This document shows, piece after piece, positions 7,960 to 17,099 of a stretch of DNA of 64,000 nt. The notes under the pieces are model-generated. The model did no database searches. It worked only from the letters and a program-made list of their open reading frames with translations, and had not been told where the DNA came from. Both the position numbers and the translations under genes were made by a program. The DNA is from Methylocystaceae bacterium (lineage in GTDB: Bacteria > Pseudomonadota > Alphaproteobacteria > Rhizobiales > Beijerinckiaceae): contig WSXZ01000012.1 of assembly GCA_009773555.1 (NCBI GenBank), forward strand, positions 103,569 through 167,568. The letters run 5' to 3'. Within the stretch, counting starts at the first letter, position 1, and each line of letters opens with the position of its first letter.

Positions 7960-9510
7960 CTAAGTATAGTACGTCTCGACTCGCGACGGCACGCCGTTCA
8001 GCGCTAACACGCGCGCGAAGGCATCTGCATACGCTCTGGCGCGCTCCATCGACTGCGATGGAAGATTGCAGTAGATGGCCGCCCCACCCTTATATCCGCG
8101 GCCGCCACGGCCTGTTTTTATTAGCCAACGGGCAAACCCCCTGCGGCTATCTGCGATCCATACGCTGGCCGAACCACATTCGCCTTCTTCAATTATGCCA
8201 TAGTCTTCCAACAGCATTGGTGTCGGCAGAGTGGCATTATGGGCTGCGCGCCCATGCTCATCAGCGAGTAGAAAAAGATTTGCCCACCAACTATCGCCTT
8301 CGGCCTGATCAGGAACCAATACAGGCGGAGTCGGCGGCCGAACAACTCCGTCTTCGCAGTGGTCCGGAAATGCCGTAACGAGACGCCGCAACTTCTGCGG
8401 CTCGAGCATCCAACCCGTGCACATGGTGCCGCGCTTGCCGGCACGTGATCTGACGTCCACATACACGTTAAACCGCGCGCCGTAACCATCCTTCCAGCGT
8501 TGAATGACAAGGTCTCGTGGTTCGGAAAGGAGGAGACCATCATAGAATTGCGCGGCAAGATAACGCCAGTCATCAGGCTCGAAGCCGAGTTCGTCCAGAA
8601 TAAAACTCGCCTTTGCGCCTCCCTCCTTATGTTCCCGATTGAACAGATAATCTGTGAATTTTCCGTCGGGGAGAACAGCCTGCAGGATGTCTTTGGCGGT
8701 CTCAGCGGTTGAAAACCTATAAGTCTGTCCTGCGTGGTCGGTCCACGATGCGTCGCAAAGTGCTCGGAAGAGCCGACCTTCAACTCTTGTTTGGGTTTTC
8801 CGCCGTAGTCGATCTACGGAAAGCGCACCTCGCATCGACAATGAACTCCTTTCAAGCCTGAAAGGTTCAGACGGTTGCCCATAGCTGTGGTCCACCCACT
8901 TCAGGCCATTCGGCTTGAAGTTTCGCGCCCCCTCGAGCTCCCAATCTTCGTCCCCTTCGATGGTGCGCTGTTGGATCACCGCTCCATCGCTAATAAAAGC
9001 GAGGTGCATCAAACCGTCATAAAAGGCGTATCTCTGGATTGGATTGCCTTGATCAATTGGGCAGGAGCCGATGTAACCAGGGTACCCTTTCAGGGCCGCG
9101 TCACAACCCTCACGAACAGGATCGGGCACATCAGATAGAGCGAGGCATTCTTCTCGTCGCATTCGCAAGACATCCAGGATTGCGCGTGAATCCGGACTGC
9201 CAAGCCCCTCGCTCAACGCTTCCGACATGTCCCATAACAATAATCGGAACAGGGCCATATCGTGGGTCTTAGTGTGACCAGATTGCCTTGGCTCTGAATA
9301 TACCGCTCGAATTTGTGTGGTGAGTTCTGACAAAAGCTGAAGGCCACCGCGTAATTCCGCCACCGTTCTGCCGTGGGGATCAGCGGTAGATATCGCTTCA
9401 AGGAGAGCGCCTGTAAATGTCTTCAGCGCGGGCTCCTTCACGCCCACTGCACAGCTGTCAAAAAGGAAGAGATACGGTCGCTTCGGTTTCACTGAAATTC
9501 GGTCATTCAT
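7960..9510 (-). CDS. Uncharacterised 516-aa protein with central DUF6883-like domain
   Basis: LPDGKFTDYLFNREHKEGGAKASFILDELGFEPDDW...MCTGWMLEPQKLRRLVTAFP resembles DUF6883; no assignable domain at either terminus. Confidence 0.6.
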   Translation of the reverse strand: MNDRISVKPKRPYLFLFDSCAVGVKEPALKTFTGALLEAISTADPHGRTVAELRGGLQLLSELTTQIRAVYSEPRQSGHTKTHDMALFRLLLWDMSEALSEGLGSPDSRAILDVLRMRREECLALSDVPDPVREGCDAALKGYPGYIGSCPIDQGNPIQRYAFYDGLMHLAFISDGAVIQQRTIEGDEDWELEGARNFKPNGLKWVDHSYGQPSEPFRLERSSLSMRGALSVDRLRRKTQTRVEGRLFRALCDASWTDHAGQTYRFSTAETAKDILQAVLPDGKFTDYLFNREHKEGGAKASFILDELGFEPDDWRYLAAQFYDGLLLSEPRDLVIQRWKDGYGARFNVYVDVRSRAGKRGTMCTGWMLEPQKLRRLVTAFPDHCEDGVVRPPTPPVLVPDQAEGDSWWANLFLLADEHGRAAHNATLPTPMLLEDYGIIEEGECGSASVWIADSRRGFARWLIKTGRGGRGYKGGAAIYCNLPSQSMERARAYADAFARVLALNGVPSRVETYYT

Positions 9511-9895
9511 TTACAAGCTGTCGAATTGGGCACAGTCGAGCCGATCATCGTAGCTGTTGTCAATCACCGCTTGGGGTCAGGAGCTGCCATCCGCGACGTC
9601 TGCTTCGCGCCAGAAGCGGACTTTTCACGGGCGGCATTTGCATCAGGACGGTCTTTGGCTAAGCTTCCGATGGAAGATGTCGGTTGAGCGTGGCCTTTTA
9701 GACGCCGAAGGGTGTGGGCGGTTCGAAGCGGAGGCAGGCTCAGCTCCGCGCTGGCTAGGCGGTTGTACCGACAGTCTGAAGCGTTGGGTAAAAGACTCAG
9801 CCGGGCCGCGCAGGGCTTGAACGCATCCTGGGGCTAGTTTTCCAATGGTTCCGCGTTCCCCCCGTTCTATTTAACGAAGAAATGGAGGCACGGAC

Positions 9896-11431
9896 TTGAC
9901 CGATAGCGAGGACACGATCCGAGCGGTGGGGGGCAGCGGTGACCGGGCGTCAACTGGCATCCCGGGCCTCGATGATATTCTTGTCGGGGGCCTAACCCGC
10001 CAGCGGCTCTACCTTGTCGAGGGCCTTCCCGGAAGCGGTAAAACTACCCTCGGGCTACAATTCTTATTGGAGGGGCAGCGGCGGGGCGAGCGCTGCATGT
10101 TTGTCACGCTTTCGGAGACTGAAGATGAGTTGCGCGCCTCGGCGGCCTCTCACGGTTGGTCGCTCGACGCCATCTCAGTGGTCGAGTTGAGCACCTTCCG
10201 TGGCGAGGAAGAAGAGCAGACTCTGCTCCACCCCGCCGAATTCGAACTTGGCGAGACCACCGAGCGGATTCTGGAACGGATCAAAGAGGAGAAGCCGGAT
10301 CGACTCGTCATCGATAACCTCTCCGAGGTGCGCATGCTCGCCCAGACGCCGCTGCGCTACCGTTGGCAGTTCTTCGCGCTGCGCCGGCTCTTTACCCGCT
10401 TGGGCTGCGTCGTCTTGATGCTTGACGACAAGACGGCTCGCCCGGATGATTTGCAAATACAAACCCTCGTCCACGGCGTGATCGCGCTAGAGCGGGGCAG
10501 CTTGAATACCTACGGGGCAGAGCGACTTGTTCTGAATGTGGTGAAAATGCGCGGCATCGCCTTTCACCGCGGCGCCCATGATTACGCGATCCTTACCGGT
10601 GGCCTCGTCGTCTATCCGCGTGTCACCATCTTCCAAAACAATGTCGAGACCGAATCCATCACCGTCAGCACCGGGGTTGCCGCACTGGATTCGTTACTGG
10701 GAGGCGGTCTGGTTGCCGGGGCCAGCACGCTGATCATGGGGCCGACTGGAACGGGCAAGACTTCCACTGCTACCCGCTGCATGCTCACGGCGCTAGAGCG
10801 CGGCGAGTCGGCCGCGGCGTTCATTTTCGATGAACAGCGCAGCGCGTTGCGCGCGCGCTCCGCCGGGCTGGGCATGGACCTATCGCCACATTTGAAGTCC
10901 GGGCGGCTGCGACTGCACGAATTCGATGCGAGCGAGCTGTCCCCCGGCAAGTTCTCCCACGATATTCGCCGCGCGGTCGATGTCGACGGCGCGCGGATGA
11001 TCTTGATCGACAGCCTTAACGGGTATTATCACGCCATGCCCAACGAGCAGTATTTGATGCTGCAGTTGCACGACCTGCTCGGTTTCCTGAGCCGCTCTGG
11101 CGTGGTGACGCTGCTCGTCCTTGGCCAGCATGGCCTGACCGGTGCGGTACATAGTCAGATTGACCTGAGCTATCTTTGCGACACCCTGCTCCTTACGCGC
11201 TATTTCGAGGCCGCAGGGCAAGTGCGCCGGTGCCTGTCCATTGTGAAGACCCGCACCGCAAAGCATGAGTCCACCATTCGCGAATTCACCTTAGGTCCGC
11301 CCAACTGCCTGACAATCGGTCCCGTCCTGCAGGATTTCGAGAATGTCCTGGCCGGCGCGCCCGTGTTTCGTGGAGCTGCCAACACCCTGATAGACACGCT
11401 GTCGGGGTCCGAGACTGATACTCCGGTGTAA
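9896..11431 (+). CDS. KaiC-like dual RecA/AAA ATPase
   Basis: Two Walker A motifs GLPGSGKTTLGLQF and GPTGTGKTSTATRCM; STGIPGLDDILVGGL and STGVAALDSLLGGGL domain starts. Confidence 0.9.
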   Translation: MTDSEDTIRAVGGSGDRASTGIPGLDDILVGGLTRQRLYLVEGLPGSGKTTLGLQFLLEGQRRGERCMFVTLSETEDELRASAASHGWSLDAISVVELSTFRGEEEEQTLLHPAEFELGETTERILERIKEEKPDRLVIDNLSEVRMLAQTPLRYRWQFFALRRLFTRLGCVVLMLDDKTARPDDLQIQTLVHGVIALERGSLNTYGAERLVLNVVKMRGIAFHRGAHDYAILTGGLVVYPRVTIFQNNVETESITVSTGVAALDSLLGGGLVAGASTLIMGPTGTGKTSTATRCMLTALERGESAAAFIFDEQRSALRARSAGLGMDLSPHLKSGRLRLHEFDASELSPGKFSHDIRRAVDVDGARMILIDSLNGYYHAMPNEQYLMLQLHDLLGFLSRSGVVTLLVLGQHGLTGAVHSQIDLSYLCDTLLLTRYFEAAGQVRRCLSIVKTRTAKHESTIREFTLGPPNCLTIGPVLQDFENVLAGAPVFRGAANTLIDTLSGSETDTPV

Positions 11432-11436
11432 CGGCA

Positions 11437-13155
11437 GTGGATGGCCGTGTCCTCATTTTGGCGTCTCGCGGCCGCGATGCTGAACTGGCGGTCCGGATAC
11501 TCGCCAGAGACCAAGTGTCCTGCCATATCTGCGCCGACGTTGCGGAGCTGGTGCGGGAAGCGGTCGGGGGCGCCGAAGCCGCCCTAGTGACGGAAGAATC
11601 CCTGGACAATGACGACGTCGGCGTGCTGCTACGCTGGCTTGGAACGCAGCCGCCCTGGGCCAATTTTCCCTTTGTCGTGCTGGCCACGCCACGAGGTGAC
11701 CTCGCGCAGGGGTCACGGGTGCCTGAATGGTCTGATACGATAAATGCAGTGCTGCTCGAACGGCCCCTTGGCGCGGCCGCATTGGGGAGCGCGGTGCAAG
11801 CCGCGCTGCGTGACCGCCAAAGACAGTATTTGGTCCGGGACTATCTCTTGGAGCGGGAGCAGGCCGCGGCGCATTTGGCGGCGGTGAACGCCTCGCTAGA
11901 GACCAGGATCGCAGACCGCACCGAAGCTCTGCGTGCCGCTTACGTCCGCCTCGCGGAAGAAGTGCGCGAGCGCGAGAAGACGCAGGCCCTGCTTATTCAA
12001 GCGCAAAAAGTGGAGGCGCTCGGCAAGCTCGCCGGCGGCATCGCTCACGACTTCAACAATATCCTTCAGGCGGTCGGGGGGGCGCTCTCCATCATTGACC
12101 GCCGCGCCGACGATGCAGTGAGCGCTCGGCGCCTCGCAGGTCTCGCGCTCAAGGCAGTGGAGCGAGGCGCGGCCATCACAGGCCGTCTACTCGCGTTCGG
12201 GCGCCGTAGCGACTTGCGCACCGAAACGTTGGATGTGGCAAGCTTATTTACTGGGCTTCGAGAGATCCTGACGCCGACCCTTGGAGCCAACATCGAAGTC
12301 AACTTAAGTTCTGAACCGAATTTGCTATTTCGCGCGGACAAAGCGCAACTTGAAACGGTTCTCGTCAATCTTGCCGCCAACGCTCGCGACGCGATGACGG
12401 ACGGCGGGCAGCTTTTGTTTTCCGCGGGGTCGGAGGTCGTATCCTCGGAAGGTCTCGAGCACGCTCACGGGGTTGCGCCAGGGCGCTATGTTCGGCTTAC
12501 GGTCGCCGACAACGGCACGGGCATGGATGGGGCTACGCTCGCCCGTGCATGCGATCCCTTTTTCACCACCAAGCCGCAGGGCGCGGGAACCGGACTTGGT
12601 CTCGCCATGGCGGTGGGCTTCGCTTCGCAGTCCGGCGGGACTCTTGCAGTCGATAGTACTCCAGGCAAGGGCACAACAGTGACGTTGTGGTTGCCCGCGG
12701 CTGACTTTCACGGGGCTACCGACGCGGCGCCATCGCAGAATGCGGAGGACGCAGCATCGATACCCCGTCCCACTGCGAAAAGCGCCCGGGTGCTGGTGGT
12801 CGACGATGAGGATTTGGTGCGTGAGACCCTCGCCGAGAATTTGGAATCCGAGGGCATCGGCGTGGTGACCGCCGCGAACGCGACCGATGCGTTGTCTCTG
12901 CTCGCTGCGGGGGAGGAAGTGGATGCCATCGTCACCGATCTTTCCATGCCAGGCATGGACGGCATCGCTCTCATCCGCGCCGCCCAGGAACGTCGCCCCG
13001 GGCTCCCAGCCGTGTTGCTCACAGGCTTCGCCAAGGACGACACGGCCATCGCGGTGAGCGGAGCAATTTCCGGGGCCTTTTCATTGCTGCGCAAACCAGC
13101 CAGCTTCCATGATGTCCTCGACACGGTCCAGTCATTGCTGGGGGCCAAGAAGTAA
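11437..13155 (+). CDS. Hybrid histidine kinase with C-terminal receiver domain
   Basis: LAGGIAHDFNNILQAV H-box, N-box NLAANARDAMTDGG, G-box GTGLGLAMAVGFASQSGG, receiver VVDDEDLVRE / IVTDLSMPGMDG; starts 5 bp after kaiC-like stop. Confidence 0.9.
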   Translation: MDGRVLILASRGRDAELAVRILARDQVSCHICADVAELVREAVGGAEAALVTEESLDNDDVGVLLRWLGTQPPWANFPFVVLATPRGDLAQGSRVPEWSDTINAVLLERPLGAAALGSAVQAALRDRQRQYLVRDYLLEREQAAAHLAAVNASLETRIADRTEALRAAYVRLAEEVREREKTQALLIQAQKVEALGKLAGGIAHDFNNILQAVGGALSIIDRRADDAVSARRLAGLALKAVERGAAITGRLLAFGRRSDLRTETLDVASLFTGLREILTPTLGANIEVNLSSEPNLLFRADKAQLETVLVNLAANARDAMTDGGQLLFSAGSEVVSSEGLEHAHGVAPGRYVRLTVADNGTGMDGATLARACDPFFTTKPQGAGTGLGLAMAVGFASQSGGTLAVDSTPGKGTTVTLWLPAADFHGATDAAPSQNAEDAASIPRPTAKSARVLVVDDEDLVRETLAENLESEGIGVVTAANATDALSLLAAGEEVDAIVTDLSMPGMDGIALIRAAQERRPGLPAVLLTGFAKDDTAIAVSGAISGAFSLLRKPASFHDVLDTVQSLLGAKK

Positions 13156-13299
13156 GGGAGTTCGAGCGGAGGGGACCTTCGCCCCGATCGGCGGTTAGCG
13201 GTCGCGCGAAGCGCTCGGATGAGGCTTAATTATTTCGCCCGCCGCTTGGGGGGCGCCAAGGCGCAACGTCGCGACAGTCCCAAACGCGTTCGGCGCTCT

Positions 13300-13662
13300 T
13301 CAAGCCGTCCCCGCGATCGCTTTCTTAATCAAGTCCATTAAAACTTGCGCTTTATAGGGCTTCGTCGCCCACGCTGTGCTTACGAATCGGTCGGGAACAC
13401 GTTCGCCGCTCGTGTAGCCGGTTGTGAAAATGACGGGAATCCCGCGGGCGACAAAAACATCGGCAGCCGGAAAGACCATTTTGTTATCGAGGTTTACGTC
13501 CAGTATTGCGATGTCAGCGGTGATTGAGGCAGCGATTTCTTCGGCCTCGCCAACGCTTGCCGCGGAGCCTACGATCTCGACGTCATAGGCCTCCAGCATC
13601 ATCTCCAGGCTGAGCAGGATGAGAGCATCGTCCTCAGCTACAAAAGCGCGCACTTTGGGCAA
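13300..13662 (-). CDS. Single-domain response regulator
   Basis: FVAEDDALILLSLE, IAILDVNLDNKMVFPAADVFVARGIPVIFTTGY, ATKPY. Confidence 0.9.
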   Translation of the reverse strand: MPKVRAFVAEDDALILLSLEMMLEAYDVEIVGSAASVGEAEEIAASITADIAILDVNLDNKMVFPAADVFVARGIPVIFTTGYTSGERVPDRFVSTAWATKPYKAQVLMDLIKKAIAGTA

Positions 13663-14292
13663 AGAAACCTCCGCTCGTAGACCTGTCCCTGGAACCCTGC
13701 AAACTCGGGGCAGAATCCGCTAGATGCTACATTGGGTCAGATTTCGCCCTTTCAGGCGCCGGGCGGCCAGGAGGGCCTAATATTCGAGCCCACTTTGAGG
13801 GCTTCGAGGTGCGAGGGGTCGGTTCTTATGCAGGCGCTCGTGCTCCCTTCCTCGTCCGACACCAAAGAGGTAGACGATGCTCTCAGCATTTCAGAGCAAG
13901 TCGAAACTCTGAGGGCAACAGGTGGCGCGGCCGTCAATTGCAATGGCCGCGTCGCACAGCACCGTCGTAATCCTCTATCGATGGTCGGCGTCAGGACTTA
14001 CCCACTCGTCGCTATTCGACAGGAGATAGCTGCACTTTCGTCACAGCTGTAGCAGCGCAGATTCGGTGATAGCCATCAGCGATGATCAAAGGATTACTTT
14101 TTTTCCTTTCACCGCGGACCATCTTGCAGAGCGTGCGGGTCTGTTGAACCCCAGATTTCGACCGCAAGCTTGAGAAGGATCATCACCCCATTCGCACCCC
14201 CCAAGGGCCGCTTTGGGTCAAGAGCGGAAATTCAAATTGACGGGAAAACGCCACGCGTTGAAGACGGCCGCCCGAGGACTATAGTCAGGCCT

Positions 14293-14360
14293 CGTGAGGG
14301 CGCAAAATCGTGTGGCAGGGCAATACGCCCGCGGAGGGGGCCAGCGTCCTCCCCGTCACG
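14293..14360. repeat. Structured direct repeat, copy 1
   Basis: cgtgagggcgcaaaatcg...gggcaatacgccc gcggagggggccagcgtcctcc ccgtcacg; copy 2 is 293 bp downstream. Confidence 0.7.
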
Positions 14361-14585
14361 CCTACCAAAATTGGAGAACGCTGCCTCCAGTTCGGGACTC
14401 GGCAACCAACTCCCCATGCCACCAGATAAAATCGCCGTTAAAGCACCATTGAACGCCAAGGGCGCGTTTTTCGAAGGCGTATGGGCCCAAGACAGCGGAT
14501 TTCTGGACTGGCGCGCCAGAGGGCCGTTTCTGCGAAGATCGCGCTCGCGCGTTGTAGGAATCGCTTGGACGCTATATTCGGCGGT

Positions 14586-14654
14586 CGTGACGGCGCAAAA
14601 TCGAGCAGGCCGGGCAATGCGCCCGCGGAGGGAACTGGCGTCCTCCCCGTCACG
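14586..14654. repeat. Structured direct repeat, copy 2
   Basis: cgtgacgg (14586-14593) pairs with ccgtcacg (14647-14654), enclosing gggc/gccc and ggagg/cctcc hairpins. Confidence 0.7.
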
Positions 14655-14666
14655 CCCCTTAATTCT

Positions 14667-14936
14667 CTATTCGCGATCCCCCGGCCGACTCGGCTTTCGT
14701 AAGGGATTTTCGCCGGAGGGGCGTCTTGAGGCGCGCAGCCTTGCGCCGGACAGGCGCGAGCGAACGGCCAAGGAACTCGGCGCGCAGCGCCCGCGCCTGT
14801 CCCACACATAGGCGAGGCAATGAGCGCAGACCCATTCCAGGCCGATGCGTCGCGCCAGTCGCAGCCCATGATTGGCGCGCCGCACGATCGCCGCGCGATC
14901 GTAGCTTCCGTCGTCTTTGAGGAGCTGGCGCGCCAT
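14667..14936 (-). CDS. Hypothetical small prophage-type protein
   Basis: MARQLLKDDGSYDRAAIVRRANHGLRLARRIGLEWVCAHCLAYVWDRRGR; typical of small ORFs in Mu-like early regions. Confidence 0.5.
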   Translation of the reverse strand: MARQLLKDDGSYDRAAIVRRANHGLRLARRIGLEWVCAHCLAYVWDRRGRCAPSSLAVRSRLSGARLRASRRPSGENPLRKPSRPGDRE

Positions 14937-15007
14937 GAAGGTTCTGACTAAGACCCTGGCCGGCCGGCGCGACGGCGAAGCTCCGCGTCGGCCGGCGGAG
15001 CGCGGCG

Positions 15008-15787
15008 TCAATCGGCCGATGCTGGCCTAGCTTTTTCCGGCTGGGAGGCCTTCGCCGTCATCGCCTCCGAAGCGCCGGCTGGCTCCGGCTTCGCCACCCC
15101 GATCAAGCCGCCGTCGAGGTCGAGGATCATGAGGCGGGTCAGATGTCCGACTTTCGGGATGAAAACTGCGACCCGTTCGCCGTGAAGCGGCTGCATCGCC
15201 GCGCAGCTCCAAAAACGCCCGTCCAATCGCACGCCGCCATGCTCGACGGTGCGAAACGCCTTGAGAAAGGCCGCATAGATCGGCCCTCGCGTGTCCGGCG
15301 CCGCGCCATTCTCAGCGGCGTCAAGGATATCCGCAGCCGCCAACAAGGCTTCGACCACGTCGGCTCCCGCCCGCGGCGCGCCCTCGGCTTCAATCGCCAT
15401 GCTGGCGATGCAGCGGCCGAGCGCCGCCGATGCGCAGAGCAGCGTCCCGGAGACGTTCTTCGACGCAGGAACCGAGTCGAGCGCGGCGATGATCTCGCCA
15501 AAGCCGCGAAGATCGGATAGCGCCTCTCGCGCGCAGCGCGCATTGGCGGACAGCTCGAATTGCTCGGACGCCTCAATCGAAAGGCCGACGATGCGGCGGC
15601 CGATCGCCGCCGCGCCGCGCAGAAGATATTCAGAGTCGGCTTTATCCCCCGGGATGCAGTCCAGCGCATCTAGAATGTCGCCGAGATGGCCGATATCGTT
15701 CAACGCCTCCCTGGCGTGGCATGTCAGTTCGCTCATATTGAAAGACTTTCTGTTTGGGTGAGAAAACGCGTTATCCAGGCGCGTCAC
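15008..15787 (-). CDS. Hypothetical protein with duplicated N-terminal unit and MuA C-terminal-like beta-barrel
   Basis: C-terminus AFRTVEHGGVRLDGRFWSCAAMQPLHGERVAVFIPKVGHLTRLMILDLDGGLIGVAKPE aligns with MuA AFSTREARVIKNGYIAVGGRFWTCSELRERISDRVTVLIPKFEQWDRLPLEDERGNLIGFAEE in this window. Confidence 0.7.
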   Translation of the reverse strand: MTRLDNAFSHPNRKSFNMSELTCHAREALNDIGHLGDILDALDCIPGDKADSEYLLRGAAAIGRRIVGLSIEASEQFELSANARCAREALSDLRGFGEIIAALDSVPASKNVSGTLLCASAALGRCIASMAIEAEGAPRAGADVVEALLAAADILDAAENGAAPDTRGPIYAAFLKAFRTVEHGGVRLDGRFWSCAAMQPLHGERVAVFIPKVGHLTRLMILDLDGGLIGVAKPEPAGASEAMTAKASQPEKARPASAD

Positions 15788-16263
15788 GCCGAAGCGCGCG
15801 CTTTTGTGAGCTTCTTTCGTGCGGGCTTTTGCGGCTTTGCGGCGCGTCCGCCAGCCTTCCGCGGCCTGGTTCGTCGTATCGCCGCCGCCAATCGTTCGGC
15901 TTCGGCCGCTTCCTTCAAAAACCCTTCGAGAAATATTTCCTTGTCCTGGAAAATCTCCGTCTCCAAAAGCAGCCGTCGTATGTCCGCAAGGATTTTGTCG
16001 AACTCAAATGTTCTGGCGTAGGCGTGGCGGACGTCGAGGTTCTCCAATTTCATGTCGTGGCGAAGCGCGCCCACTCTGCCCTCAAGATGTTCGGCATTGT
16101 CGAGCAACCTCTTGATAACCGTCTCATGCCATAGATGCTTGAGATGTTGAGTGCGTTCGTCGTAATCTCTCATCGATCGTATGCTGCTCATGGACTTCAC
16201 CTGTCTGTCGTGGTTTACGATCATGCGAGGCGGGCGTAGCAGCGCCCGTCTCGCGCCTTCCAA
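15784..16263 (-). CDS. Hypothetical protein of Mu-like early region
   Basis: 159-aa ORF, helical and charged, basic C-terminus; co-directional with the transposition genes. Confidence 0.5.
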   Translation of the reverse strand: MEGARRALLRPPRMIVNHDRQVKSMSSIRSMRDYDERTQHLKHLWHETVIKRLLDNAEHLEGRVGALRHDMKLENLDVRHAYARTFEFDKILADIRRLLLETEIFQDKEIFLEGFLKEAAEAERLAAAIRRTRPRKAGGRAAKPQKPARKKLTKARASA

Positions 16264-16348
16264 GTCGCAAAGCTTGCGACTTGATCTCTTCCGCCGAAAA
16301 AAGTTGCAAAGACTGCGACTATTTCCTGCGCGGCGATTTCCCGCTCAA

Positions 16349-16609
16349 CTATTGCTTCGTGCTTGACGACTGGATTTCTGCCTGCACATCGCTTCGAAAG
16401 CGACGCCGTGCTCTAAGTGGAACTTGGCTATATGCGTGATCGTCTCGAACATCCGCCGACATAAGTCGCAGCCCTACGGTCACCGCTTCATTGTTGATTT
16501 CTCGAATTGCGCTTATGGTCACGCTTTGCGGGCCGATGATATCGACGAGCCTTTCCTTGCTGAGCGAAAGAAGCTCTTCGCGTGTGAAAATCGGTCCTTG
16601 CGTCATCAA
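16349..16609 (-). CDS. Hypothetical small protein of Mu-like early region
   Basis: 86-aa ORF, stop overlaps neighbour spacing typical of phage operons (16606/16609 overlap with gemA-like start region). Confidence 0.5.
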   Translation of the reverse strand: MMTQGPIFTREELLSLSKERLVDIIGPQSVTISAIREINNEAVTVGLRLMSADVRDDHAYSQVPLRARRRFRSDVQAEIQSSSTKQ

Positions 16610-17040
16610 GCACTCCGATCTGAGGACTGGTCAGCTGTTTCAGCCTTGCGCCGGATCATGGCGCGAAGACCGTTGATCGCCTTTCCGGCCGCATCCAACG
16701 AAAGAAAGCGGAGCGCCGAAACACCGTAGGAACGTTCGATCCAGGCGTTGAGCGCTTTTTCGGAACCGTCGATCGTCGACCATTCCTCCCAAAGCTTGCG
16801 GATCACCGCGACCTGCTTTGGTGTCGCCATCCCTCGCCGCGCGCCGAAGCTGGTCGCGGACGTGTGCCTGAACCCAAGCCGCTTCGCCTCCCTGACAAAC
16901 GCGTTCAATCCCACATTGTCGAGGTCTTTCGCGCTCTCGACGCCGGCCGCCTCACGCAAGAGATGTCGATAGGTTTCCTCGTCGAGGGCGAGTTGTCGCT
17001 TGACGATCTGAACGAGCCTTAGCTGCTTTGCGTTCAACAT
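16606..17040 (-). CDS. gemA: GemA-like regulatory protein (DUF1018)
   Basis: LNAKQLRLVQIVKRQLALDEETYRHLLREAAGVESAKDL ... MATPKQVAVIRKLWEEW. Confidence 0.85.
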   Translation of the reverse strand: MLNAKQLRLVQIVKRQLALDEETYRHLLREAAGVESAKDLDNVGLNAFVREAKRLGFRHTSATSFGARRGMATPKQVAVIRKLWEEWSTIDGSEKALNAWIERSYGVSALRFLSLDAAGKAINGLRAMIRRKAETADQSSDRSA

Positions 17041-17099
17041 TCCGCTATTCCGCTGCTCCGTTCGCTTTCGGGGCTCTCACGCGGCCATACGAGCGCGCT

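Noticed and set aside
9896-11431. Complete circadian kaiABC locus
   Set aside because: No kaiA or kaiB nearby; only a KaiC-like ATPase with kinase and receiver, so no clock claim is made.
13732-14052. 106-aa plus-strand ORF after the receiver gene
   Set aside because: No recognisable motif, no convincing RBS; not enough support.
14170-14811. 213-aa plus-strand ORF across the structured repeats
   Set aside because: Low-complexity Arg/Ser/Pro composition; the nucleotide repeat and hairpins explain the similarity between its segments better than protein selection.
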